From contig CAXIPT010000010.1 in NCBI GenBank assembly GCA_964030475.1, forward strand, positions 719,983 through 783,982: DNA of 64,000 nucleotides. The letters run 5' to 3'. The translations under genes were made by a program, and so were the position numbers. The stretch's first letter is position 1; every line of letters begins with the position of its first letter. This DNA comes from Tethya wilhelma (taxonomy: Eukaryota > Porifera > Demospongiae > Tethyida > Tethyidae). This document shows, piece by piece, positions 36,742-56,796 of this stretch. The notes under the pieces were generated by a model. That model did not search any database. It was not told the DNA's origin and was given only the letters and a program-made list of their open reading frames with translations.

Positions 36742-39126
36742 AGGGTACAATTGCGATGTGTACATGCATATTGTTTGTCTCAAATGATAGACTGAAAACT
36801 TAATTACCATACAACACATGTACGGGTGCATACACTTAATTATATTTAGCAACCTTGTATGCCACTGGACAGAGTACAAACTCAAAGTGTTAGTTCGCAG
36901 CCAGGTGAGTTAATAATAAAGGTTTTATTTTATTATTCAAGACAGTTTCTATGGTGATATATCAGAAACTGCTTATGCAATTGTGATAATCATGAAATTT
37001 GTTTTGTTTTGTGTATGTGGTGACATTTTATGATAGGGAATCTGAATTCGGTTGTGGCACTGTACGACTACACTGGTGCTAGTGATGAGGATCTCAGTTT
37101 CAAAGAGGGAGATATCTTAACAGTGACTGAGAAGTTCTCCTCAGACTGGTGGTGTGCAATGGACAGTGATGGCAGACAAGGTTACATCCCTGTGAATTAT
37201 GTTAAGACGCAGGAATCAAGTGCAAGCCTAGGACGAGAGCTCCAAAAAGTGAGATTATATAATCATCATTTGAGTATCAAGAAAAGAAATTGTGCCTAGC
37301 ATGTGCAATTAGAACGATTATACTAAAATCTGCATGAAAGTTATTTTCGTACTCAGTAGTACAATAACTGTAAGGTAGGGGATATAGCCTGGTCCATGGT
37401 TGGGTCCTGGTCTTTTGTTGGGAGAACAAAAAAATGCACTGTTATGGCTTTGTACAATTAAGTACCCGTGAACGGTTCTGTGAATTTTAGGCTTTGCATG
37501 CAGTTAGTAATCAGTCTGAGAGAGGCAAAGGCTATAAACGTGTTGGAGACATGGTGTTCATTGATATGTGTATATCATAATTCTGACCATGCATTAATAA
37601 TTAATTCTCTACTATTATTTTGTTACAGTAGTACTGTACATTTTACTGTGTGATCCAAGGTATAATTCTATTCTATATAGAGTAACTGCAATAAAGATTA
37701 TCTAGGAATGCAAATGTTCGTCAAGACCCTCCCTCTAATGACAAATCCAGAAGTTGAAACCATTGACACGATCGATAATGGGAAGCCAATGATTCAAGAA
37801 GAGGATACATCGTACTTAAAAATTCTAGATCCTCGTCTGCATGCACAGATCCAAATATTTGTCAACATCCCCACTGGAGAGACAATAATACTAGAAGTTC
37901 TACTCAGTAACACAATTGAAGATGTGAAAACAAAGATCCAAGATAAAGCAGGAATCCCAACAGATCAACAGCGACTGATATTTGCTTGCGAACAACTGCT
38001 AGATGGAAGAACACTGAGTGACTACAATATCCAAAACGAATCTACTCTACGATTGGTACGTAGAGTTCATGGAGCCATGTTAATATTTGTCAAGATGACC
38101 CTCTCTGGAAAGACACTTTTACTAGAAGTTGAAGCCAGTAACACAATCGAAGATTTGAAGAGAGAGATCCAAGGTAAGGAAGGAATCCCACCTTATCAAC
38201 AGCGACTGATATTTGATAAATAACAGCTAGATGATGAAAGAACACTGCGTGACTACAATATCCAAGAAGAATCTACACTTAAATTGGTACTAATTGGAGA
38301 AATACGAATATTTGTCAAGACTGATACTGGAGAGCTATCACTAGAAGTTGAAATCAGTGACACGATTGAACATGTTAAAACAAAGATCCAAGATATGGAA
38401 GGAATCCCACCTGATCAGCAGCGACTGATATTTGCTGGCCGACAACTAGAAGATGGAAGAACACTGAGTGACTACAATATCCAAAAAGAAACTACACTTC
38501 ACCTGGTACTAAGACTTCCTGGAGGAATGCAAATATTTGTCAAGACCCTCACTGGAAGCACAATAACATTACAGGTTGAAGCCAGTGACTTCATTGAACA
38601 TGTTAAAACAAAGATCCAAGATAAGGAAGGAATCCCACCAGATCAGCAGCGACTAATATTTGCTGGCCGACAACTAGAAGATGGAAGAACACTGAGTGAC
38701 TACAATATCCAAAAAGGATGTACACTTCACTTGGTACTAAGACCTCCTGGAGGAATGCAAATATTTGTCAGGACCCTCTCTGGAAAGACAATAACACTAG
38801 AAGTTGTAGCTGGTGACACAATTGAACATGTTAAAACAAAGATCCAAGATAAGGAAGGAATCCCACCAGATCAACAGCGACTGATATTTGCTGGCCAACA
38901 ACTAGAAGATGGAAGAACACTGAGTGACTACAATATCCAAAAAGAATCTACACTTCACCTGGTACCAAGACTTCGTGGAAGAATGCAAATATTTGTCAAG
39001 ACCCTCACTGGAAGCACAATAACATTACAGGTTGAAGCCAGTGACTTCATTGAACATGTTAAAACAAAGATCCAAGATAAGGAAGGAATCCCACCAGATC
39101 AGCAGCGACTAATATTTGCTGGCTGA

Positions 39127-39225
<99 letters not shown>

Positions 39226-39566
39226 TAGCTGTTACAATTTGTAATTTTGTTTCTTAATTAGTTTGTATATATTTCCGCCCAAAGACATGCTGGCTTTTAG
39301 TTGTCATTGTGTATTATGGCATATTATTGTACTAACAATTAATGACGTAGTAGTAACAATGACGTAGTGTCAACTTAATTGCATGTGAATTACAAAGCCA
39401 CAAGAATTCTTATGACCATTGTGCATCTATGGTCAATGAACAATGCATATATAGTCGATTGGATTGGGTAATTAAGTCTCACGTTGCTAGTTCTACGTAC
39501 GTGTGCCAGTGTGCATATCTAACCACGTCTAACTTGACTTGGAACAGAAATCTGAACAACTAGCCA

Positions 39567-45953
<6,387 letters not shown>

Positions 45954-46796
45954 ATTCTTTATGCTGCAATGACTTGGAATTCATGCACACTAAAAGAACG
46001 ATATTTTACATCAATGCTTAATATTTTATCCAATTGTACCAAAATTATACCATATTTTTTTTAACTTAACTATGACTAAACAATACTCTCACAGCAATAA
46101 TTATTATGATGTTATACATTTTCAAATTAATTATTATTATATGCTTACACTAGCTGTCACAAAAAAAAATCAGATGTTTATTAAGATATATATTGAGTTG
46201 TTAATAATTCTGATATTATTATATGTATATATACGTAGCTCATCAATCATTCAGGTTGGATTACTATCATAAATAAAACCATCATTGTCTAAAAATGGTT
46301 ACCTGTGCTGTTGAAGGTATCATAATCACACCAGTATCACTACTGTTTATTGTAACCGTGAGGGTTTCTATAAACGTTCCATGCCAATTTGGTCATCTGT
46401 GATTTGAATAGGCACACAGACACGACTGATTGTTGAAGAGCTTGAGAAAATCATACCCTGGTATGTGTTTGCTCTGTTTGATTTGTACCCATTTGAGGCT
46501 CACTGAATTCATATTGCCCCGTCTCAAAACCTAAACTTACCACTAAGACGAAACACATACAAAAACACCACACAAAAAAGTAGCAGAGATATCATAATTA
46601 TTTTCATAAGATAAGCTCGTGCACATCAACTTCTGAAAACCTTGAAATCATGTATTTAAGCTGTTTGTCATTAAATTTTGACAGTTTCCTAGGAGTAGCT
46701 AATTAAGGCTACTTGAATTGCAATGAGTCTTTGGGTGTGTCTCACATACTTGTGGCTTTACGATTTGCATGTTAAGTAGCTCTATTGCCAACAATA

Positions 46797-47649
46797 ATGT
46801 CTGACTTAATGGAACAGAAGTCTCAGCCAATGAGTTCATCTTGCTCTAGTGATGAGTTCAATCTTCACTCCTCCTGCTACAGTGACTTTTTTCTCCTGAG
46901 GATTCCAATCACCATCAATGGGCAGCCTGCTAAGATTGAAGAAGTCAATGGAGAGCCAGTGTTGAGGGCCAGAAGCACCTCTGTCAAGCTGTCAACCATC
47001 TTACAGCGAGCAGTGCTTCCTGTAACAAGACAGCATGGAGTCTACTCTACAGAAAAGTTCTATTACGAGCAAGTGCCTCTGTTTTTGACAACATTTCAAT
47101 CAAAGTCATTGTTGAAACAATTCTTGACTGAAAAGGAGGCAGTACAGAAAGAACTTTCATCAAATATTGCTAATCTTTTTAAAGCAGAGAAAAAATCATC
47201 TGGCCTGTCTTCACAATCATCTCCTTCCACTGAACGATTTGGTGTTTCTGTTAAGGTGAAACTTTACCTGATATCCCCAGCTATAGGACAGCCGGTCATA
47301 GTGAATGAAGTCAATCTGGTAAATCACTCTTTTATGGTTGAAACATGGAAGAGAAGCAAGATGTTTGATTTCATAGAAGAAATGTTTACCAAGCCTCCAC
47401 CTAGAAGTAGCGGTGAGTGCCATACATAGTCATAGTCAGTTTGAAACTCTCTTACCATGATGATTGTGTCCTATATACATACTTAAAATTGTTCATAATA
47501 ATTATTTCAGAGTCTGAAATAATGTGCAGTCATTGGTCATTTACTGTGTAGATAATCAAATTGTCAACTCAAAACAGCTATATATATATATAGCTTGTGC
47601 GTGGTCAGCTTGACCATCACATTGTGCATGGTTTTTGTCTTGTCCACAA

Positions 47650-47683
<34 letters not shown>

Positions 47684-50600
47684 CTTTTCGACCAGGGTTA
47701 TTCATTTATTGATAATTGATAATTTATATTATGGGTAATACCCAACAGCAGTTGCTATGGCTTAAATTGAACAAACAGAGTACCTATTCATGCAGAATTT
47801 ATATAGAGTAAATATTGTTGTGATACACGTAATTAAGTTCCTTTTCTTATACCACATGCACTCACTCATGTGTGTATGTGTAAAGGAGATGATTAGCGAT
47901 ACTATACATGTATACACACATGCACACACACACACACACACACACCCACACCCACACACCCACACACACCCACACCCACACCCACACCCACACACACACC
48001 CACACACCCACACACACCCACCCACATGCATGTGTGCACACCTTGTTTTGCTTCAATAAACTGCAGGTGATCATCTAACCTCCTTTCTGAATGGTGCACA
48101 TCAAGAAGTCACCAACACCTCCAAATCTTTGAACTCAAACACAAGCCGAGAGTCTGAATCTGTTGTTAAAACAAAAAGTATAATATAACGTGACATAGTA
48201 TACTTTATAATCCTAAATAAAGTATATTCATTTTGTGCCATAATTGTAGTCCCTCTTCATTTTTTATAACTCCAGGAGGTGTTGACAATGCTGAGCTAGG
48301 AGATCTTCAAGTGGAGCTGGCTAGGGTTATTACATGGTTTGATCTGGGCATTCAGCTGAAGATACCTACACATGTTCTTTTGGCCATTCGTGAAGACCAC
48401 AGGACAGTGGAGAAGTGTCGATTAGAGATGTTGATAAAATGGGATGAGCTAGAAAAGCCTACTTGGACCAAGCTCTTCTCTGCTCTTGTCAACATTGGAA
48501 TGAAAGGCCTTGCTGATAGTCTAGCTGAGAAATATGGTAGGAAAGATAATCAATTAGATAAGATAATTATAGCCTATTAATTAGTTTTCTAAATGAACTG
48601 TGTCGCTATATAAGCGCTGTTTTGTTACCAAAAATAAAATGCGTGATGTTTTATGATGTTAATTTTTTTTTTACAAACTTTAGAATGTCAAAAAATGTCA
48701 TGCATTTTACTTTTAGTAACAAAGCAACGCTTATGATACAGTTTCTTTAATGCTTTTATACAGGTTTACAACAGCCATTTCATGTGCAAGCTACTCCTAC
48801 AAATGATAGTGCTTCTTCTAACCTCAAAAAGAGTGAAGAAAAACTCTCAGAGAAAGCAAAAGAGTTGAAACAAGCAAAAGACGTCCAAGCTGTTACAAAT
48901 GAGATGCTGAAGAAAGAGATCACAGAAGAAGTGCCACTGCTCCAGCACAAAGTCAAGTCACTGAAGAATGAAACAGAGTTTCTGAGGATGCAACTGGAAC
49001 AACGAAACAAAGAATTGAGAATGTTTGAGAAAATGAAATTATCAGCCAAAGAAGATGAACTTCAACTGCTAGACAAGCTACTGCAGGAGAAGAATGAGCA
49101 GATCAAATCTCTTCGCAATGAACTCACTCAGAAAGAGAGAGACCTTGATATCACGAAGAAACAGCTCAAAGATAAAGAAACACAACTAGCAGAGTTGTTA
49201 GGAGAGCTGAATTCCAAGTCTACCAGGGTGTTTGAGCTGGAAACTGAAGTGGAAAGACTGAGGCAGTCATTTGATGAACAACAAGAAGAGATAAATAGGA
49301 GATTGATGGAAGAAAGTGCTGCATCTGTGTCACATGAAAAGTACCTAAAAGAAGTTGAGGTATAGATGTTTATACCAGTGATTGTTCTATTGAGCACTAG
49401 TATTCATATTTACAGATTCAGCGAGACATTGCTGTGAAGGAGGCAAGCAAAAAGAAAGAAGAGATCCAATCGTACACTCAAGAACTAGCAGACAAGGAGA
49501 TACTTGTTAAACAACTCTCAGCAGAGATTGCCAAAAAAGAAACAGAGATAGCACAGTTACGAGCTGAGTTGGAATCTAGACAGCATAGTTTAGAGCAGCA
49601 ACCAGCCAAAGAAGATGACCAGAAAGAGCTGGAACTCATTGAGCTAATCACTACTGTGGTCCAACTGAAGCTTGAGGAGAGAAAGATGGAATGTGAAAGA
49701 AACCGACAAAAATTTATTTTAGAAAAGATTCAAAGTTTACTAAAGAAACGTGAAGAGCACATAGTAAAGGATATCTAGTTTGTATACGTCTTAATTTACA
49801 GAATGTTTTCTTTTATAGGCTATAGCCACTCAAAATGCCGACAAGCCTCCACCAACCACATCTGAGTCAGTGGTGAGCAGATGAGTGTAGTATAGTTGTG
49901 ATAGGCTCAATCCAGATTCAAACCGGTTTCAATCCACTTATGTGGATTGGGCCAATGCGCATTGAACGTTATTTATACACAATTCGCATTGGGTTTAATG
50001 TGCATTATAGAGGGTGTGTGTAAATGGGGCTTAACTATCTATCAGGTACTGTACTACATTATACGTGTGCTTGTCTATTCCCATGGCAAATTTAAACGGA
50101 TTTACATTAGTATAAATTGTGTACTTTTTCTTGACTTTTGCCAACAGTACTGTATACAATGCACAATATAATCATACTGGGGTATTAATGATCAGTGGGG
50201 TTTCATAGGGTCATTTGGAACAAGCTATATATGGAAGTAATGTGTTTAAACCCATGCACCAGCTTTATCCTGTCTATGATATTTAATCTATGTATATATT
50301 CTAAAATGCTTGTATCCCAGCACTTACCTAGGGTATTATGAGGGGAGAAACCAAAGAAAGTGTACATATTGCCCTCGGTTTTCCCCTTGCTCACATTTCT
50401 TCAGGTTATATAGTTATACACGTGAAAAAAAAATGCATTAATGGCTTCCTGGGATGCAAACCATTATAATACCTTGGTATAGTTAATAATGTGCACACTG
50501 CTGAATGTTTATGAATTTCTGGATGTAGGTTGAATCCACTAATAGAGCTGACAAGCCTCCTCCAGCAACATCTGAGTCTGGCTCATGCTCAGTGGTGAGT

Positions 50601-53600
50601 AAATGAGTAATGGGGTTGTGACTTGTGATAGATCTTAATATTGCATGTCTCTGGTTATATCCACTACTATACTCATGACACACAATACTAGCCTCATAAC
50701 CAGGCCACTCCCTCTTTTAGTGTTATATATATAAAGCATGAAACACTAAAGAGAGGAAGTGGCCTGGGTACGAGGCTAGTATAAACTTATATTTGTCTAT
50801 TTTGCATTAATTGTCACATAATATACATGTACATGCATAAATACTTCAGTCTCATTCAAAACCGCCAACATTTCAAGAAATTAAAGGTAAATTTATCACA
50901 CCAGCATTTTAGTGCAAAGGTAATATTATTTTCTACAATACAGTTGTAGCATTGTATGACTACACTGGTGTTGATGATGAGGATCTCAATTTCAGAGAGG
51001 GAGATATCTTAACAGTGACTGAGAAAACTACCACTGACTGGTGGTATGGGATGAACAGAGATGGCAAACAAGGTTACATTCCAGTGGGTTATATTAAGAT
51101 CCAGCAATCATCAAATAATAGTGGAGATCTCCTTCAATTCCAAGTGAGACAATATTACTGTATTGGTGTTGTTACGGTCTTTGTCAAGAGCCATTATACA
51201 TGTTGATCATGGAGGCCCAGAGAGTAATATAGATCGGGCTTCACTTAAAGATGTTCCTGAATGTAACATGTACGTTTAGATTATGCTGTAGCCAAAGCCA
51301 CATTCTCGAACCATAAATTGGTTACATAGACCTATAGTCACCTTCTTTGATTTCCTTGTAAAGATTCAGCACTGAAGACAACTTTTGATGCATGTATACT
51401 GTACATGTGTATTCATGCATGTGTGCCTACAACTAATACACACAGCTACACGTATGGACACATGTACACACATACTATTATTTGCAGCAACCTAGTATGC
51501 CACTGGACAGAGTTCAAACTCAAACTGTTAATTCCCAGCCAGGTGAGTGTTTATTGTAATGTATACTATAGCTAATTACATCTCTTTCGTGTATGTTGAC
51601 ATTATCATAGAGACACAGTGTTCAGTTGTGGCACTGTACGACTACACTGGTGCTGATGATGAAGATCTCAGTTTCAAAGAGGGAGATGTCTTAAGAGTGA
51701 CTGATAAATTCTCCACAGACTGGTGGTGTGCAATAGACAGTGATGGCAGACAAGGTTACATACCAGTGAATTATATTAAGACCCAGGAATCAAGTGCAAG
51801 CCTAGGAGGAGAGTTCATGAAGGTGAGGTTAAAATATTATTATAGTAACATTGTGACAGTTTTAAATTATAGTGATCGGGTACAATAAAATATTATACGG
51901 TGGCATACTGCAAAGTTAAACCATTATAATTATTTGTATGATGAACCTGGATGAATTTAGGATCAAAATTAAAAATTAAGCGTCAATGAGCCATGTTTGC
52001 GTCAAATTTATCGAGTTTGATAATTTTTTAGCTATGTAGTTATAATAATGATAATGGCTTAGAAAGCATCTAAGTGAACATGTTTTAATTGTACATAATC
52101 ATAATTTTGGTGGTGAACAAATGTATTGTGTGTATTATAGTCACTCAGCCCATTCTCATTATTGTACTGTTTACGTGCAGTAATTTTGTGATCGCAGACC
52201 CTTTATTTCTATACTAGATCAACTGCAATAGAGATTATCGAGGAATACAAATATATGTCAACATCCCCACTGGAAATGCAATCACACTAGAAGTTGAAGC
52301 CAATGACACAATTGAACGTGTGAAAGCCAAGATCCGAGATAAGGAAGGGATCCCAACAGATCAACAGCGACTGATATTTGCTGGCCGATACCTAGAAGAC
52401 AGAAGAACACTGAGTGACTATAATATCAAAGCAAATTCTATACTTCACTTGAAACCAAGACTTCGTGGAGGTATGCAAATATATGTCAAGACACTCACTG
52501 GAAAGACAATAACACTACAAGTTGAAGCCAGTGACACAATTAAATATGTAAACGCAATAATCCAAGATAAGGAAGGAATAAATTTACGAATCCCACTAGA
52601 TCAACAAAGACTGGTATTTGCTGGCCGAACACTAGATGATAAGAGAACACTGAGTGACTACAATATCCAAACAGAATCTACACTTCACTTGGTCCTAAAG
52701 CTTCATGGAGAAATGCAAATATATGTCAAGACCCTCACTGGAAAGACGATAACATTAAATGTTGAAGCCAGTAACACAATTAAAGAGGTGAAAACAAAGA
52801 TCCAACATAAAGAAAGAATCCCAACAGATCAGCAGCGACTGATATTTGCTGGCCAATACCTAGAAGACAGAAGAACACTGAGTGACTATAATATCAAAAC
52901 AAATTCTACAATTCACTTGAAACCAAGACTTCGTGGAGGTATGCAAATATATGTCAAGACCCTCACTGGAAAGACGATAACATTAAAAGTTGAAGTAGGT
53001 AACACAATTGAAGAGGTGAAAACAAAGATCCAAGATAAGGAAGGGATCCCACAAGATCAACAGCGACTGATATTTGCTGGCCGACAACTAGAAGATGGAA
53101 AAACACTGAGTGACTACAATATCCAAAAAGAATCTACTCTCCACTTGGTATTAAGACTTCGTGGAGCAATGTTAATATTTGTCAAGATCCTCACTGGAAA
53201 GATAATAACATTAGAAGTTGAAGCCAGTGACACAATTGAAGTAGTGAAAGCAAAGATCCAAAATAAGGAAGGAATCCCACCACATCAACAACGACTGATA
53301 TTTGATGGTCAACAGCTAAACGATGAAAAAACACTGAGTGACTACAATATCCACAAAGAATCTACTCTCCACTTGATACTAAGACTTCGTGGAGGAATGC
53401 AAATATTTGTCAAGACCCTCACTGGAAAGACGCTAACACTAGAAGTTGAAGCCAGTGACATAATTAAAAATGTCAAAGCAAAGATCCAAGATAAAGAAGG
53501 GATCCCACCAGATCAACAGCGACTGATATTTGCTGGCCGACAGCTAGAAGATGGAAGAACACTGAGTGACTACAATATTCAAAGAGAATCTACACTTCAC

Positions 53601-54104
53601 ATGGTACTAAAATTTCGTGACAGCATGCAAATATTTGTCATTACCGACCATGGAAAGACAATAACGCTAGAAGTTGTAGCCAGAGATACAATTATTAATG
53701 TGAAAGGAAAAATCCAACATAAGGAAGGATTCCCACGATATCAACAGGAATTACGTTTTGCCGGCAAAGAATTAGAAAATGGAAGATGGCTGACTGACTA
53801 CAATATCCAAAATGAATCTACGCTTCACCTGATGCTAAATCCTAAAAGAAAATATCAAATATTTCTCAAAACTGGCACTACAAATACAATATCACTTGAA
53901 GTTGAAGCCAGTGACACAATCGAAAGTGTAAAAATAAAGATCCAAGATAAGGAAGGAATTCCACCTGATCAACAGCAACTGACATATGATGGTAAACTAC
54001 TAGAAAATGAAAAAACACTGAGCGATTATAACATAGACCTTGAATCCATTTTACACTTGACATTACCTGGGACTACAAGGGAGCAAAAATGTATAATAGC
54101 ATAG
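46797..54104 (+). CDS. Paralogue C: death domain, coiled coil, two SH3 and eight-unit ubiquitin array with CaaX tail
   Basis: Twelve predicted exons: 46797-47412, 48067-48177, 48276-48536, 48764-49359, 49416-49763, 49819-49872, 50529-50594, 50850-50886, 50944-51143, 51488-51542, 51611-51822, 52218-54104. They total 4,443 bases (1,480 codons plus stop), all in phase. Domains: unrecognised N-terminal region (1-205); death domain (about 247-329); coiled coil (330-644); Pro/Ser linker; SH3 (697-750 and 785-835); then eight ubiquitin-like units (861 to the end) in a single exon. Three unit junctions keep RLRGG before the next Met; the others read HGE, RGA, RDS or KRK. Position 48 is Arg or Gln in units 1-6 and Lys only in units 7-8; Lys63 survives in units 4 and 5. 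Unit 2 has a three-residue insertion (GINLRIP). The protein ends QKCIIA, a possible prenylation site. The start could also be the ATG at 46809. Likely a signalling scaffold carrying a fixed linear ubiquitin-like chain. Confidence 0.87.
47650..47682. repeat. (GT)n microsatellite in intron 1 of paralogue C
   Basis: Pure GT run. A CA/CCCACA tract follows at 47920-48030 in the same intron. Confidence 0.9.
50687..50780. repeat. Hairpin repeat in an intron of paralogue C
   Basis: actagcctcataaccaggcc and following bases pair with ggcctgggtacgaggctagt at 50761-50780, around a short AT-rich loop. A similar 'aggccactccc' foldback phrase occurs near 40830-40890. Confidence 0.75.
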
Positions 54105-54297
54105 AGTTAAAAATATAAGCAATTTTATTCCTTGGATGTATACATATATTTTCCTCTCATGATATTATGCAGTTGTGTGTACATGGATGCATTCTATAGA
54201 TCTATGTATGACATTGTCTATTTTGTAAGCTGGTGTGTATGCATAACATTAATGTAACGTATAATATAGTTATGGCACTTCCGATAATAATATTATT

Positions 54298-54430
54298 ATA
54301 ACAAGTATAGTAAAAATTTTATAAAAATGAGAAGTGTAGGAATGGGCAGTGCTATAAAATGCTGGCAAGGAAACTGGGCAAGTCTCTGAATTTCGGCACA
54401 CATTTTCATGATTGAGTCCACCAGTATAAA
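54298..54430 (+). repeat. Truncated, diverged B element
   Basis: acaagtatagtaaaaatttt and 'gtgtaggaatgggcagtgct' match the B terminus. The other end is missing. Confidence 0.65.
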
Positions 54431-55339
54431 TCCCTCTCATTTGGCTCATGAGTACTTTCAAGCAATCACTTGACTAATTTGGATGAAATAACAAGCACTC
54501 TCCCTCCATGAAAATTAAGGAGGGAGAGGGCCTGGGAGCTCACGTCACCCACGTGACCAAAAAAAATAGAATCTATATGGAACCTACTTTAATGAGCGTG
54601 GGCATATCATGAGTAAGTGATCGGACTGTCCACGCATCTTGCGCCCCAAGGTCGCCGAATGATTACGATGTATGAATCATCAAGTTCTAGAGGAGATCTC
54701 CATCAAGTATTAAATTACTAAACTAAGTATAAGTTGTGTTGCATGTTGTTTCTTCTCCTGTAACATAAAACTACTCCCATACTCCTTCCTAAGGTGCCTT
54801 CTACCAGGACAACATGCACACACTTCAAGATCATCAGTTAACATGAATAATAAAATTATTATTATATTATTTTATTCTTTAGTGGTAACCATTGGTATGG
54901 AGTACGTACCCTTTGGTAGATATACATTTTTAAGATGATCGAGGTCATGCTATTTTAAAGCTATAATCATAGATGATATAGTACTATATCATCTAAGTAT
55001 GCTATATAATACATTAATTGATACACATACATATCAGAATAGGTACAGCTAGGCTACAGTTTAAACTCACTGTCATCATCTTGAATGAGAGCAGTAGCAT
55101 GTTGACCCAGCTCAACTTTGGCGCTCAGACAAGGAGTCCTTGCTCAACAGGATACCAAATTTAAAGAATGTCTCATTACCTTCAAAGATATTGTCATTGG
55201 TTACATGTACCTCAACGTTCAGTCTTAATGGTCTCACTGGGAGTAAAGGACACAAACTTTTCCACTCCAGTAGTGTAGTCACTAGTCAGCCGAATCTACA
55301 TGTTATCAATAGATGTTGAATGGAACACTAATAATTATT
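54431..55339. other. No gene seen
   Basis: AT-rich spacer. A small foldback around ctctccctcc/ggagggagag lies near 54498-54530, and a short palindromic phrase (atgatatagtactatatcat) near 54972. Confidence 0.5.
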
Positions 55340-56348
55340 ACAAGTATAGTAAAAATTTCAAAAAAATAAGTAGTGTAGGAATGGGCAGTGCGGTAAAAAG
55401 TATTGGAACAAGGCATGTCTCAATTTCGGCACATGACTACTTCATTTTCATTTTTATTCTTGATCCTTCATATGGATCCTCAGTGTTGTAATTTATACAA
55501 TGATCTGTACTGTAACAACAGTATACCATAGCTTATGATTGCATTGGTTCAAATTCCTATACTAATCAGTTGGCTAAGCAGTGGAGTAAACTATAACAGA
55601 TAGGTAATTAAACTGGACTATGGGGCAAAATTGGGTATAAAAAATGAAGTAGTCATGTGCCGAAATTGAGACATGCCTTGTTCCAATACTTTTTACCGCA
55701 CTGCCCATTCCTACACTACTTATTTTTTTGAAATTTTTACTATACTTGTTCATTCACTTTTTTGAACAGTACAGTGTGTTGAGACTATCAGAGACTGGTT
55801 AGTCCCTACAAAAAGCATTATGCTGGAGGAGGCTAATGCGCATGCGCATAATAATGCCACGTGGATAATGACCTTTGAACTTTACCTCCAAAGATGGCCG
55901 CATTGTAGTACATGAATTTATACACTAAGTTTAAAACCTTTCTAGTTTTTGTTTAGGCCTATTTAAGATGAAAACGAGTATCAAGGAATGTAGTACCCAT
56001 GAAAAGAACTTACTTTGTGCTGTCAAAGTTGGCTCAACACATTCTGGTTCTCTGGAAATCCTTTTCAAGTAAGTCAGTTAGGAAGTAAGTAAGTAAGTAA
56101 GTAAGTACGTACGTTAGCAGAACAAAAATGGCACTATGGTGGCTTCCCACTAGCGCTCTCTACGAGTGCTGAGGAAAGTTTTGTGAGTTTTAGGCCTTGC
56201 ATGCAGTTGGTATTCTGTCAGTGAGAGCTTCTGAGCAACTTTGAAGGCTTAATTTTGTTTCACTAGATTTTTATGGTGACCAACATTTTGTATTGTGTCT
56301 ATGGGACAGTCGGCCCATTCCTACTATACGTACTACCGTACGTATGAT
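55340..56348 (-). mobile_element. AB composite element, reverse orientation
   Basis: B half 55340-55749 (termini acaagtatagtaaaaat... and complement), then A half ending gtactaccgtacgtatgat. A (aagt)n run at 56083-56106 is an internal expansion. Confidence 0.8.
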
Positions 56349-56701
56349 TAGCTGTCATAATAAAATCTCTTTTGATGATATATATTATATTATTATACTT
56401 GGAACAAAGAAACTACAGTATGAAAATAATTTTCAAAGTCCAATTTTTGTATGTATATTTGTTTTTTTTTTTCTCTGCCGCAAAAATTTAAAGTCTAGTT
56501 TGTCTATGCACTTATAAGTTACAATACATTTTTAGCAAAGAATTGAATTTATATAATGATTGGTGTATGTTCAAGCTCATGAGTACTTGCAAAACTACTT
56601 GTAACAGTGACTTGTCTTCTAGGTATGGAAATCTATTATTATATATATTCTACATTTAAATTGAGATACACCATACTTTTTGTGTGTAAAAGTATGTGTA
56701 A

Positions 56702-56783
56702 GTAGTCATGGCCGAGTGGTTAAGGCGATAGACTAGAAATCTATTGGGGTCTCCCCGCGCAGGTTCGAATCCTGCTGACTACG
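56702..56783 (+). tRNA. tRNA-Ser(AGA)
   Basis: 82 bases. The acceptor stem GTAGTCA pairs with TGACTAC (56776-56782). The D arm is GGCCGAGTGGTTAAGGC. The anticodon stem-loop ATAGACTAGAAATCTAT has anticodon AGA. There is a long type-II variable arm (GGGGTCTCCCC), and the T arm GCAGGTTCGAATCCTGC contains the B box. No intron and no encoded CCA. A T-run just after it at about 56788 is the Pol III terminator. Confidence 0.97.
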
Positions 56784-56786
56784 TGT

Positions 56787-56796
56787 ATTTTTTTCT
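56787..56796 (+). terminator. Pol III oligo-T terminator of the tRNA-Ser
   Basis: A run of seven or more T a few bases after the tRNA 3' end, the usual Pol III stop signal. Confidence 0.7.
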
